DNA of 64,000 nucleotides from Melampsora larici-populina 98AG31 (GCF_000204055.1 NW_006768797.1:629380-693379), one strand, 5' to 3'; counted from the first letter of the stretch, positions 10,688 to 23,500 are shown. Numbers and translations are program-made. Notes: generated by a model from the sequence alone, not told the origin.

Positions 10688-11930
10688 ATGAATTATCAAC
10701 AACCCCCACATATTCCTAATTTTAACTTCGGTCATATTCATCCTAATGCTCAATCACCTCTTCATCACCCAGGATTGCCTGCGGCTTTAGGCATGCCATC
10801 AGCTATGTCAGTTCAAGACCCAGTTCAACAGGTATCAGCTTTGTTTTCTGAGTATCAAAACATTGATCAATCGACTTACTATGACAACTCTCCGGATATC
10901 AATTATGATGCTCGTCCCATGTTTGACCCAACTGATGATGGAATCAAAGACCCAGCTCTGACGACTTCGATCTCCGCAATACATTTCAAGAATTCTTCAT
11001 CTATGGATACTCGTTTAATTTTGTCTGTGGATCTGGTCATGAATGGTGTAAAATTTCCTGCTAGAGCGTTGGTTGATTCAGGAGCCTCAGGAAGTTTCTT
11101 GGACAAAAGTTTTTCCAACAAACATAAATTTCCTTTATTTCTTCGACCTTTTCCTTTGAAGTGCGTCACTTTTGATGGGTCGGCCGGTAAAGACGGGATG
11201 GTTACTCATTTTTGGAAAGGCGGATTGTCTATAGCGGATGATTCAAATCAACTATTTAATTCAGAAGTCAAGTTAGATGTCACGGTTTTAGGCGGATATG
11301 ATTTAATCTTGGGGATGGATTGGTTGCGTTGTCATCAAGGATGGGTTGGAGGTTGTGGCCCGTCGCTCAGATTGGAGTCTCCTGTTAATAAATCTTCTCA
11401 ATTAACAGGTGATTATTTGTCTTTATCAGCATTGTCATTTCCATCTATCTCTTCCTCTATTCCCATTTTGTCTCTTCCATCTTCTTCTGTCGCTATTTCT
11501 TCTTCATCTTTAGCTCCTTCAATTCCTTTTGAATTTAGAAGGTTTGCTGATGTTTTCAACTCGCAGGGATCTACGTCTTTACCTCCTCATCGTTCAGGTT
11601 TTGATATGTCGATTCAGTTGAAAGAAGGCGCGGTTCCTACTTATGGAGGATCTTATTTGTTATCTAAACCTGAAGAACTGGAATTGAAAGATTGGATTGA
11701 TGGACAATTGGCGAAAGGCAACATTGGGCATTCATCATCTCCAGCTGCTTCTCCGATTTTTTTTGTGAAAGTACCAGGCAAGAGTAATAGACCTTGTGTG
11801 GATTATCGTTCTTTAAATTCAATGACTGTTAGAGATTCTTTTCCTATCCCTTTATTAGGAGATTTGTTGACTAGAGTGTCAGGTTGTCGTTTCTTTTCTA
11901 AATTAGATCTAAAGTCCGCTTTTAATTTTA
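10688..11930 (+). pseudogene. Pol, N-terminal part: protease and start of reverse transcriptase, element 1
   Basis: In the same frame as Gag, six codons after its stop. It carries the aspartic protease motif ALVDSGASGSFLD (about 11070) and the start of the reverse transcriptase: FFVKVPGKSNRPCVDYRSLN, then FSKLDLKSAFNF. The MULE insertion cuts the RT domain after SAFNF. The reading frame resumes exactly at 17606 with IRIKEGDEW once the MULE and one copy of the 8-bp duplication are disregarded. The ORF as it stands runs 74 nt into the MULE TIR and ends at 12004. Confidence 0.92.
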
Positions 11931-11974
11931 GGATCCCACTATTTGTCGCCCCCTCGGCAAGTACCCGGCGCCCC
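11931..11974 (+). repeat. MULE left terminal inverted repeat
   Basis: 44 bp, identical to the reverse complement of 17554-17597. The two sides diverge immediately inward of this. Confidence 0.95.
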
Positions 11975-12423
11975 TTTTCGGGACCGGACCGGGTCTATGC
12001 GTAAAGTTGCGCCCCTTTCTCTAAACCGCGCCCCTCCTCTCTTCTCTAAATCGATCCATCCAATCATGGATTGGTTGGTCTTGTACTTGTATGTACTCGT
12101 TTTACAACCTTATGTCTATGTTGTAATGAGCAATGTGTACAAATCCCTTTTGAAAACAAAGGAACAAAGCTCACGAAGCGAAAAAAAGCTTTGTGGGCAT
12201 AAAACATATCTTGAATTGGCATAGCATAGGTAGGCCCGCGTCAGTTAGTCGCGAGTCGGGTGGTTCATACAACAGGCATAGCATAGTAGTAAGGAACAAA
12301 AACGGCTGAAGACACACAACAAATAACAAAGGAAGAAATGAAGTTGAAAAGGACAAAGTACGTAGTAAGAGAGAAAGTACAACATACATAACAGGTCAAT
12401 TTAATTGATAGATAATAGAACAA

Positions 12424-15400
12424 CTATACTACCTCTTGATTAGCCCACAGATCGAGTTGCACTTGATATCTGGAGATCCATTCCGGAATTAGAGTATTTG
12501 TTATGGTGGCCGTGAGTGCCTGGCCATATATTGGTGGCAGTGGGATCAAGTTTTTACTGGACCCCACAGTGACAGTTACGAAATGTTCACCATCCACAAA
12601 TGCGAGCAAGATGGGAGCATTCTTGTTTGGTGGAATTCGATAAGGGAAGAATGAGTAACAGTTGGAGTTGACTGGATTGAAAAGGATAACCGGGCATTCA
12701 TATGCACTGGCAATGACATAGCCCAAGTAGGGCATGCGCATCCAGAACTGTTGGCCACATTTTAAGCCTTGCGGTTCAAGCCGGACAAGCAGGTCGTCGA
12801 CGATTTCCGTTGCAAAAGGCGCGGTACGTCGAGTCTTCATCCCACTCCCACGAGACTTCATTCCAAAGATGTTTGAGATCAGCTCCTCATGGGGCCCACG
12901 AAAGGTGGCCAATTCCTCGTGCAAGTGGTGGCGGACTAAGGCATACGAGTCCTCGCTGTAACAGTTGAGGGCTTTGGCGATTGCATAGTAACCACAGTTT
13001 CCAAAAGCTGGAGGATCGAAAAGAGATTTGACAAAAGGTATAATAACACGAGGCAGTTGTATCAAATACTTTTGTTCGGCAGGTTTGATTCGGGTGGTCG
13101 GTTGCAAAGCTGTTGACTTAGTAGTTGAGGCTTGATGCTTCGAGCTTGATGAGCCAGATGCTTGGGGTTTGAACTCTTGAGGTGGTGTTTGCTTAGTCTT
13201 CTTCGCATTTGATGCTGCGGCCATAGACTCTTCAGTCATTGGAAAAACTATCACACCATATTCACGGCTGGCATTCAAAGTCTCCTGTACAAGTGGATCC
13301 TTTCTATCCAATTTCATGTCTTCAGCAATTAAGCACAGAGCAGTTTCTGGAATAAGGACCTTTCGAATAAAGTAATCGGCAGTCAGAGGTGCGGCTTTTG
13401 CTGAGTCGAGATGATCTGGCGAGGAGGTATCCTCAATAAACATAGATTCCAGAGTGCGAATCATGATCTCATACCCTTGATATCCATAGCTAGTTTTGAA
13501 CATTAAACATTCAATTAGTATTGCAGTTAAGATCAAATGATGAGGCAGACACTTACTATCCGGGTTGTTCAACTACAAAGGTCAGTATTTCACTACCCAA
13601 GCTGCAAATTCCGCCCCCTTTACCCTTCTTCGTTGCAAGTCCAAAATAGGTAGATGTGGTGGGTTCGTTTACCACTGCGCGCAAAACATCTTCATGTTGC
13701 CTCATACGCCTGTAGGACAAAGTAAAACAATCAACACATATTTTTGCCCTCAATCGCACTTGTGAAGCGTATAACGTACCCTTCTAAGCCTTCGAAATCA
13801 ATCTTGGTTGGCCATCCTCGGGCAACACCATGTGGGATAGTCTCGCGCTCGGCCTGATGCAAATGACAGAAATCTGCAGTTTGGGAAAACTTTCGGGAGA
13901 TGACAGAACATCATTAGCAAAGAGGTGAAACGTTTTGAGGAATTCAAATGAAATTTGACTTACTGACAAGGACATAGCGCCATTGCGTCCCACGGCTTGG
14001 CGGATGTTTGACATTCCCAAAAGAGTCTCCTTCAATTTAAGTAATCTTTCTGACGGTTTGTCAGGTAGCGGCTCATCACAAAATGGGCACAAATCTTGAC
14101 TGTCTTCTTCGGAGTCAACCCCGGAATCTGAGGAGACATCGATATCTGAGTCGTCCAAAAAAGACTTGCACGGTTGAAGTTTGGAAGAGGAGAGTTGATC
14201 TTGTAATTTATCTTGATCGTAATCCATTTCTGAGAATTCATCTTCATCAGTTTCTGACTCTAGCACCAGTATTTTCGAACTTTTGGATGCTTTCGAAGGA
14301 AGTTTTGCGGATGGATTACTTGATCCAGAGGCAGCTTTAATGCCTGGGTTTGATTTGGTTTGGCTGAGCCGAAGAGGGCATGTAGTGATTCGGTGAGTTG
14401 GAGATCTACAACCACTGCATCTGGTCACACGAAGTTTTGAGCGAGACTCTTCCAATTCAAGCTTGGACTTCCATCGGCCTTGCATACCTTCCTGAGATGA
14501 TCCGGTGCGTTTCGACGTACTGGCTCGAGGTCGGCCTCGTGTGTCGGTCTTGACATCAGGATTCACAATTGGAACCAGGGCGAATCTGCTAGTTTCAAGA
14601 AGGGAGACTTCGCCAAAGAGCTTGCGGAGTGCATGCTCTGGTAACTCCAGAATTTGATCAAATTGGGCACGCGCGGCTGCCACTAGTCCTTCATGAGTAG
14701 TGGGAGCTAGTTCCAATTGCAGTTTCCATTGATCATGAATGAGGTCGACCAATAGGAATTCAGTCGTATCGCGTGCCGCCGCGATCACATGTGAACACGG
14801 AAGGCCCCACGCTCCTTGGAAGGTGTGTGTGCAAGGCTTTTGAAGGGAATCGGGTAAGAGGTCATACTGAGCTTTCAATTTTTTCAGCGCAAAATGTGAC
14901 ACTATACCATTGAGATCTTTAAAAAAGATGGGCATGCCTTGAAGTATCTTCGTGGTCTCAATTCCAACTAACACTGATATCTCCGTCATCTGATGTTCCT
15001 CGAATCGTTTGAATGAATTAAAGCAGGTTAGAAAGTCGTTATTTCTTCCGTCGAGAAACCGTTTGGCGCGGAAATGGCTCCCTTCAACACGTGAAGTCGA
15101 CGAATTACCGAAGTGAGGCGTTTCTGAAGTAAACAAAGCAACGAATTTCTTGATGCAATGTAACCAGGTACTTTCGCGGTATTCAAAGACGTGATGGGCT
15201 TTGGCTGACTGAGTAACCGCCTCGAGATTTGATTCATAGTCTGCCATTGTAGTTGAAGAAACAAAGACGTTCCATAGTTGCATGAAAGCCGTCCAATCAG
15301 ATTCGGAGAACTTGCTCTTGCAGTTTTTCGCTATGTTGATGTTGATGTGCCATATACACAAGATGTGTACGGCCTGAGGAAAGACATTAGAGATGGCGGT

Positions 15401-17122
15401 TGAGAGGGCGGGTTCAGCATCGGTAGCAAACGTTTGCGGCATCGTCACGTTTGATTCATCGTCGTTCCCATAGATTACTTCCTTCAGCTGCGTCAAGGCC
15501 CACTCGTACTGGGCTGTGACTTCACTACTGAGGAAACACATAGCTACAGTAAATGTACGATTTGTGTTGGTGGTACCTACTATGTGTAACAAGGGGAGGT
15601 TGAAGTGGTTGGTTTTATAGGTACAATCCAGGGAAAGCACAGTCGAAAACCTGCGAGCCAGAATGATAGCAGAAGGACTAGCAAAAAAGAGGTTTTGAAG
15701 AGTTCCATTGCTGGCTGTGAGAGTTCGGTGGGCCCAACGGCTTTCAGTTATTAAGTCAAAGAGGCCCTGGATAGGAGTTCGGCCATTGAGCCAGCTGTCT
15801 CTGAGACGGGATCTGACGTTGTGAATGTCGCGCACTAAAGGTTGTGATCCGGGTTGAACATCAATCAATTGCCGTATCTGAGCAGCTCGACAACCGGCAG
15901 AGGATAAAAGAGATATTTGATTCTTGACATCAGGAGCAAATCGTCGATAGATTGACAAGTTGTGGGGTTGATCGAATGGTGGGTGATTGTGGTGGAGCTT
16001 GAAACCTTTCTTGCTATCATGAAAGATAAACCATCGATTGTCACCTGGACGGTAGTTGAGGGAGAGTTCAAAGAGGCATCCGGTTTTCTTGGAAGATGTC
16101 GACCGTTTTTTCTCGCGTTCTGTGGGACATTTACCTCGAAGAACTACTGCTTTCTCAGCAACCGATTTTGATCTGTAACCTAAACAACATTGAAGGTAGA
16201 TTCAAATAGTTCGCTGGTTCTTTTTTTTGTGGCTTTTGACCGAGAGAGCGTAACCTTGGTGTCGTGCAACAGCATTCATGTACATTATTCCGGAGGTCAT
16301 TGCTCTGAAGTCTTTGCCAATGATTGGAGGCCTAAGTAAGCAAACGGGTGACGCTCCTGTAGAAACATAGTAGAAACAGATCATACATAGATGATCTTGT
16401 CAGCAAGGAAGAAGTTATGTAGGGAAACATTTCATTCGAAGTGACTTCAACTACATACCGATGGGGGGCCAGTCTTGGTCACGTTCATTGTCGGTGAAAA
16501 GTTCAACTTCCTCGTTGTTTTGAACTTGAACTATCACTTGTTCATCATCGCCGTTAGTCGCATTGACTTTGGTCATGAGCACGTCATTTGATACATTAGT
16601 TTCGTGAGTTTCGCCTGAAGTTCCATCAACGGTTGTTTCGACAATGGTGGTATTGGGATTGGTAGTGGATGGTAAAATCGGGTTGAGCGTAGGTTCAAAC
16701 TGATCATTCGTAATCGCGTGACTCGTATCAGCAGGTGGTTGAAGAACAGGTGGGCCAGATGAAAGAGGTGGAAAATGATTCAACGAGTAGTGATTAGGGA
16801 TCATTGGGTTAGGATATGGATGGTGATACATGGGGTGATTGAACGGTGGGTGAGCCCATGGGGGAGGCATTTGACTATCGGAGGGAGCAGATCCAGTAGA
16901 TCCAGTTGGTGGAAACGGATGAAATAGTCCAGGTGGTGGAGGGTACCAGTACGGAGGAGGTATGTATGGGTTATGTGAGAAGTTAGGAGGAGGCGTGTAG
17001 GAGGTTTGATTAGGCGGGTATGAGACGAGGGTATTGGGTTGGTAGGGTGGTTGTTGTTGTACAAGGTGTGTGGAGATCGGCTGTGGGGCACGCGGATCTG
17101 GGGTGGAGGTGTGATTGTTCAT
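12424..17122 (-). CDS. MULE transposase with RTC4-like and OTU protease domains
   Basis: A spliced protein, read from 17122 down. Exon 1 (17122-16459) is Pro/Tyr/His-rich. Next, to about 15950, is a FAR1/WRKY-GCM1-type DNA-binding domain (ALSVKSHKKK, VVLRGKCPTE, TGCLFELSL, then a terminal HNH). Then comes the MULE catalytic domain with all three acids: D in LSLDCTYKTN, D in FATDAEPAL, E in SRVEGSHF. A SWIM-like CTHTFQGAWGLPCSH follows at about 14800. After a charged linker, an RTC4-like domain spans exons from about 14090 to 13240: CPFCDEPLP, CHLHQAERETIPHG, PGYYGYQGYEIM (split by an intron at 13555), VLIPETALCLIAEDM, SREYGVIVFP. The C-terminus (about 13060-12540) is OTU-like: GNCGYYAIAKAL (catalytic Cys) and DGEHFVTV (catalytic His). 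Stop at 12424. The transposase call is firm; exact splice sites in the N-terminal part are less sure. A role for the last two domains in transposition is unknown. Confidence 0.88.
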
Positions 17123-17553
17123 TGTTCAAAGTGGTTCAAACAAGCTTGGGACAACTCAATTGAGAGATCGGTTCTGTGAAAGTGTGAATTGAGTGGGTGT
17201 TTAGAGTTTGGAAAGTGGATGAAGAACGATGAAAATCCAAGAAGGTATGAGCACGCACAGGTGTATATAAGGGAAAGATGGGAGAGGGGGCAAACTCCAC
17301 AGACAAGGAAGGGCATGGGCCATGGGCCCTGTCCGATGGGTATTGCGCCCTTTCGTGTCTTTGGAGGGCGACAAGTGTGTGTTACTTTCCGCCCAACCGG
17401 ATGAAAGGGCGTTTGATGGATGATAATAGGGGCTGTGTTGTGAGATCATGACAAATAATAAGCCCCTGAGCGCCCCTGAGGTCCGAGTCAGCAAAAATTT
17501 GGCTGGGAACATTCGGGTTTTGTCGGGTATCTCGGGTAATGCCCCAAAAGAAG

Positions 17554-17597
17554 GGGGCGCCGGGTACTTGCCGAGGGGGCGACAAATAGTGGGATCC
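17554..17597 (-). repeat. MULE right terminal inverted repeat
   Basis: 44 bp, the exact inverted copy of 11931-11974, followed by the TAATTTTA duplication. Confidence 0.95.
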
Positions 17598-20179
17598 TAA
17601 TTTTATACGTATTAAAGAGGGGGATGAATGGAAGACAGCTTTTAGGACTCCGTGGGGATTATTTGAATGTTTAGTTATGCCCTTTGGTTTAGCAAATGGG
17701 CCAGCTTGTTTTCAAAGATTTATTCAGTCAATTTTATCAGAATACTTAGGGGTTTCATGTTTTGTTTACATTGATGATATTTTAATTTTTTCTAGAACTC
17801 GAGTGGAGCATGAAAGACATGTAATTGAAGTTTTGACAAGGTTGCAGCAACATAAGTTACATGTATCTCAAGATAAATGCCAATTCTACCAGTCTGAAGT
17901 CACATTTTTAGGTTTTGTAATTTCGAGCAGTGGTTTGAGAATGGATCCGGCTAAATTGAGAACTATTGCTGACTGGCCTTACCCCGTTAATTCTAAGCAA
18001 CTTTACAGGTTTTTAGGTTTCACAAATTTTTATCGTCGTTTTATTCACAAATTTTCCACCATTTCATCTCCTCTTACTGCTTTGACTCAAAAGGATATGG
18101 ATGTTGTTAAAGGCTTAGCTGAACCTGAGTGTTTTTCCTCTTTTAAAACTTTATTACACGCTTTCACGGTGGCTCCTTTACTCTCTCATTTTGACTTTGA
18201 AAAACCTAGGGCGTTGCAGGTGGACTGTTCTGGTTTTGCAATGGCTGCCATTCTTTCTCAACCCGATAAGGAAGGAAATCTTCTGCCTGTATCCTTTTAT
18301 TCTCGCAAGTTGACTCCGTCTGAAAGAAATTGGCAGGTACATGATCAAGAGTTGGGAGTCATCGTGGAATCATTTGAGGAGTGGAGGGCATGGCTGACTG
18401 GTACTCCTACACCGGTAACTGTTTTTTCGGATCATGCAAATTTGAGATATTTTATGACTTCTCAAAAACTAACCCCACGACAGGCTCGATGGGCATCTTA
18501 TCTTAGCTCTTTTCACTTTCAAATTCTTCACACTCCAGGAAAAATGAATCCAGCTGACCCCTTATCTCGCAGACCGGACTATGAAATTATGTCTTCCTCT
18601 GACTCAAATAGAATGACTCTTTTGAAGCCATATATGCTCAAGGATGGCGTATCAGTCTGTTCAATTGATACATCTTTTATTATACCTTCCCCTTCGACTC
18701 GAGATCTGCTGATCAATTCATATAAAGATTATGCAGAGATTGATGGGTCGAAGCCTCCTCCTCCTTCATTTTCTTTTCGGGGGGGGATTGTGGTGGTTCA
18801 GAGATAGGCTATTTGTTCCTTTACCTCTTCGTCAAACAATTTTATCATCTTTTCATGACTCTGTTTCTATGGGGCACCCGGGAATTGCACATATGTTAAG
18901 CGCAATTTCCCGGACGTTTGGTTGGAGTACTCTTCGCAAAGATGTTATAAACTTTGTGAAAAGTTGTGATTCCTGTCAGCGTACAAAACGTACGACTCAA
19001 GCGGCGCAGGGAGAATTAATCCCGTCGAAAATTCCCGACAGACCATGGAGCACTATAGGCATCGATTTTATAGTCAAATTACCCATTTCTTCTGGATGTG
19101 ACTCTATATTGGTTATAACTGATCACCTTTCGAAAGGTGCTCATTTTATTGCCTGTAGAGAATCTATGTCGGCACCTCAGTTAGCTTCTCTTTTTATTTC
19201 TCAGTTTTTTAGATATCACGGTTATCCAGATAAAATTGTATCGGATCGTGGTTCAACGTTTGTTTCAGCCTTTTGGACGGCAGTTCAGCGTCAGTTACGA
19301 ATACAACCTGCTCCATCGACGGCGTTTCATCCTCAGACCAATGGTCAAACTGAGAGAACGAACCAGACATTGGAGACATATTTACGTCATTTTATAAGTT
19401 ATCGACAAGATGATTGGGTCGATCTATTACCCATGGCCGAATTCTGTTTTAATAATACAACTTCTTCTTCTACAAATCTCACTCCATTCTTTGCTTGGCA
19501 GGGTTTTCATCCCAGAGCAAACAGTTTTACGGAATTTTCCCGTGTACCTCATGCTGATAAATTTGTTGAACAATTAGAAGCTACTCACTTGAATTTATTA
19601 ATCTCATTGAAACATGCTAAGCAAGCTCAAGCGGATGCATATAACAGGCATAGAAGACCGGCTCCGACTTACTCTCCAGGGGATTTAGTGTGGTTGTCAC
19701 GTCATAATATTACGACTGCAAGGCCATCTTCGAAATTAGATTATAAACAAATTGGACCATTTCCAGTTGTTGAAATGATAGGTGCAAATGCGGTTAAATT
19801 AAATTTGGGCAGTACTTATTCCAGACTCCATCCTGTTTTTAATATATCTCTGATTTCTCCTTATGTTTCACCTTCAGTAGGAGGAAGAGAAGAAAAATTG
19901 AACATTGAGGCAAATCCTATTTCAAAATCACACGACTGGAGACATGTATCAGGAATTTTAGATTATAGAAAGAAGGGAAGAGCTCATCCGGAATATTTAA
20001 TTCGATGGTTAGGAAGGCCGGTTTCGGATGATACTTGGGTGTCATTACCAGATATTTCTTCAGATTTAGACTTGTTTATATTAAATTTTCACGCCAAATA
20101 TCCTCAATATCCAGTACCTGCTTCATTGTTAGATTCAAGATTCTCTATGGGATATCAAGCGGCGATGGGAAATTTTTAG
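17598..20179 (+). pseudogene. Pol, C-terminal part: RT, RNase H, integrase, chromodomain, element 1 (frameshifted)
   Basis: Continues the RT after the MULE: WKTAFRTPWGLFE, the catalytic CFVYIDDILIFS (YIDD), then RNase H (ALQVDCSGFAMAAILSQ, QELGVIVE, FSDHANLRYF). The frame breaks at a run of eight G (18779-18786) between RNase H and integrase; the downstream frame (to 20179) has one nucleotide less. The integrase has an HHCC zinc domain (about 18850-18985), catalytic D in GIDFIVKL, D in VSDRGSTF and E in TNGQTERTNQ, all present. The end carries a chromodomain (SGILDYRKKGRAHPEYLIRW). In the host family these form one polyprotein. The G8 change may be real or a sequencing error. Confidence 0.92.
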
Positions 20180-20198
20180 GATAGACGGTGATTATTAT

Positions 20199-20496
20199 TG
20201 TAACGAATTCAAATAAATCAATAATATTGTATAATGTTGATTTCAAATGGGTAGAACCAAGGGAATGATAGATAAAACTTGTTGTTAAGATACGGTTGTT
20301 AGAAACGAATTGGAAATTACCTGTTAAGATAAAAGATGTTAGATAAGAAAAATATGTATATATATAGAGTGTTAAGTGTTAGTTATGATGTTTTCTTTAT
20401 CGAATTATTAAAGTATTATTGTCACCTTTTAGTAAAATCTAAGTAAAGTCTCGAATAGAGCAATGCCTTTCGAGACCCTAGACCAAGGCCCTTACA
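20199..20496 (+). repeat. 3' LTR of gypsy element 1
   Basis: 298 bp, matching 8471-8768 except for one base (G instead of A at the seventh position). Followed by the CTAGC target duplication. Confidence 0.96.
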
Positions 20497-20501
20497 CTAG
20501 C

Positions 20502-23500
20502 TGTCTGTTTCACATACTCTTTTTTGTTGTCTTAATATTTTTCATCTTGTGTTTGACTTGTTCATCACATAAACACTTTATTGTTTTCATTCTAAAAACC
20601 GCAACAACCAAAGATCCACCACGACACCCGTCTGGCAGATAGTAACCTACTTCAGGGGAAGACAGCGACCTAGCTATTGTTTTAAGGTATTTAGAGAATA
20701 ACTGTTTGAAAATACATAAAAATATTAATGTGTCAATAGTTATAGAGTGAGTAGGAATCTCCTATCAATCCTGACCTGATTGAATCATAGAGTTATAATG
20801 TGCGTTGATCTTGTTTAGGTATTGATTGTGCTCTCCTGTGTCTATCTTATTTTCCGTCTTGGCTAACTTTCTTATTCAGTTGTTTTGTTTTATATTTCGT
20901 GAATCGTTTGCTGCCGTAAAGACATAGAGATCTTCATTTGTTTCATAGAAGGGGCTTTATTTTCCTCAAAAGCAGTAGGATTTGGTATGATCATGAGTTT
21001 TTATCAATCACGCCATTTTAAAGACAAATATTTGAGGTTTTGATGGAGTCACTTGGTCAAATTGAAGCGATTGTCGCATTTATATGCCTGGAGAACTTGA
21101 CACGATTGGAGGGTTCATCTTATCAAAATGCATGAGATATGCCGTCGATCACTGCCACATCAATAATATAGATAGTGCACTTGTTCCCTGATGGATATCA
21201 CTCAATCCAGTATCTCCATGCGAACCTCTTGGCTTTCCTTCATAATTGTCTTGAGGTTGACAAAGATAGGAATTTCTTCAAGAGAGAAGCTTAGCCCCAG
21301 GAAAGTTTCCCCGCTACACAGGTTCGACCAGAACTGAAATTGAATGAGTCCCTCAGTTTTTTAGCTTCTGTCTCATGGTGTCTTTTGAGCCAAATACCAA
21401 AGAAGTAATGCATGATCGACAGAGTTCCCGGAGAAGTGCATATACTTCATTTAGAGGGTGAAATGAGTGAACTGTCTACATAGATAGCTTCTGGCACCGC
21501 ATCTGGAATACAGTCTATTTGCTTTCAAGTGAGAGATATTAATTGATGGTCATGTCTGTTTTTGTTTGGCAAGCAAATGAGCTACCTGATTGCAGCATTT
21601 AACCTAGCACTCAAACTTCAGGCCAGGACCAAATGTATGTTTGCATGTGTGACTTACTCCAAAAGATAGTCTTGATCTATAAACCTGTGATGTTGAATGT
21701 TCCTAGCCTGATAAAGGAAGCACCTTATGTTGGCACTGTGCAACTTTGGTGACTCTGAATTCAGATGTAAGTACACCGGCCATATTGACACACAAGATGA
21801 TCTTTTGGGTCACTCAAACTCTATCAGACTGTTGCTTCATGTATAAGCTTTTGAATAAGTGAAAGTCTATTTTGAACTCTATGAAAATTACCAACACAAA
21901 CTATGTAACATGTTTCTGACCTTATTTTTTTGACTGCCACACTGAGCCCACACCTAAAATTGCATGACATCCTGAAATCTTTCCTTGATCCATAATTTCT
22001 GTATCTCATTGATTGCTCATCTCTTGAGACATGTTATGATCCCAAATGACATGTAATCAGGGACATGAAAGGTTTAGCACAATATGTCACAGATTAAAGA
22101 TGAGTTAGATTGTATATATGATCCCAAATGACATGTAATCAGGGACATGAAAGTTTTAACACAATATGTCACAGATTAAAGATGAGTTACATTGTATACT
22201 CCTGAGTTGTACCATTCCTTTTTCTCTCCCATACAACAATCTATATAATAAGCTAGACTGTTGGCATCTCAGAGCCTCAACCGCAGTCCCAGTCCCTTAT
22301 TGAGGGCCTTGGTAAGACCTTTTTTAAGAATCTACTATCAAGCATGTAAGTTGTTGGGGGTTAAAAACATTGTTCCTTTGCTTTCAGTAAAAAAGCAAAG
22401 GCATAGGTTTGTACTAATAATACTCCTTGAAAACAAGATTGCACTTCACAGAGATTCTTTGCTCAAGCAAGAGTACTTTGAATTAAGCTGGGTGATCAGT
22501 ATAATCCAAAATCCACTCAATGAGACACCAATGATATTGTATAGCCAGCAAGAATGTCTATGCAAATATATCTGCATATTTCCCAGAACAAATGAGTAGC
22601 AACAGTCTTTGAACTCGAGTCTACCCACCTATACCATGGTGCATTCAGAAACCCTCCTGGATTGTGAATAGAAAGATCAGGCTTTATAGCCCAATTAATC
22701 AACTTGAAATATTTCACAGAATAGATACCAGGCTGATGCTTTGCAAAGAAAGAGTATCAGGATCACCTATTACATATCTTCACAAAGTTCTTATACAGGA
22801 CATAGATGATACCCAAAAGAACCAAAAGTTTACACCAGAACTTTTGTAAAGAAAATTCTTTTCCATGAGATTTGGCTGAGACCCAGAGGAGATTGCAGAA
22901 ATATCTACCACACTTAAAACAAATAAAAAATTCAAAGTCAGATTCAACCTTGAAAGAAAGAAGTACATAGAGAACCAGAAGTTTAAGCCATGATATAATT
23001 GTGATGGACAGTCAATATTCCCAGGTTTCATCTGTCTTAAAAAGCTCTTGTGAAATTGTGGTTATGTGCAAAAAAAGCAACAATTAGCTTGCTACTCAGT
23101 GGGTATGAAATGGAAGAGAGAATTTGTACAATATGATAGCCATCAAATTAGGTGATAGTATGATAGTCAAAGGAATATGTTGAATGATGATATTCAAGTG
23201 GTTCCACTTGAAGACTTTTAATACATCTGAGATATAGTACAAATAGCAGAGTTGATGGTGTATATTGGCACTAACAAGCAAATACTACAGCTAGCAAGCT
23301 TCTCAGAAAGTATCTTACATACAGAAGAGGGACAGAAGACATAGTAAGCTACATGACTGCTACATGCCCATCTTAGGAATACTTTAATTAAGCGTATTGG
23401 AGCTTACCCTTGACTAGGAAGTCCTAGATCCTAGTGAAGATGTCTAGTATTGATCTTAATCAAAGGATTTGAAATCTTTACACTTTGGTTAATTCAAAGA

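Larger units (their letters stand above)
11931..17597 (-). mobile_element. MULE DNA transposon nested in gypsy element 1
   Basis: The 5,667-bp element has perfect 44-bp terminal inverted repeats starting GGATCCCACTATTTGTCGCC and is flanked by an 8-bp direct repeat TAATTTTA (11923-11930, 17598-17605). Disregarding the element plus one repeat copy restores the RT reading frame of the host retrotransposon, which proves the boundaries. It encodes one long spliced minus-strand protein. The regions between TIR and gene (11975-12423 and 17123-17553) hold no other gene. No stop or frameshift was found within the coding domains, so the element may be autonomous. Confidence 0.95.
8471..20496 (+). mobile_element. 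Ty3/gypsy LTR retrotransposon (chromovirus), element 1, split by a MULE
   Basis: Two 298-bp LTRs (8471-8768 and 20199-20496) begin TG and end CA, and differ only at their seventh base. A 5-bp target duplication CTAGC lies on both sides (8466-8470, 20497-20501). Between them, in order, are Gag, aspartic protease, reverse transcriptase, RNase H, integrase and a C-terminal chromodomain. That order (RT before integrase) is Ty3/gypsy, and the chromodomain places it among chromoviruses. A 5.67-kb MULE interrupts the RT gene, a G8 tract shifts frame before the integrase, and a TGA separates Gag from Pol. Near-identical LTRs show recent insertion; the MULE came later. Confidence 0.96.

Noticed and set aside
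22261..22599. 112-codon ORF beginning MASQSLNRSPSPLL
   Set aside because: No recognisable domain, no spliced continuation and a basic, hydrophobic composition without pattern; left as spacer.
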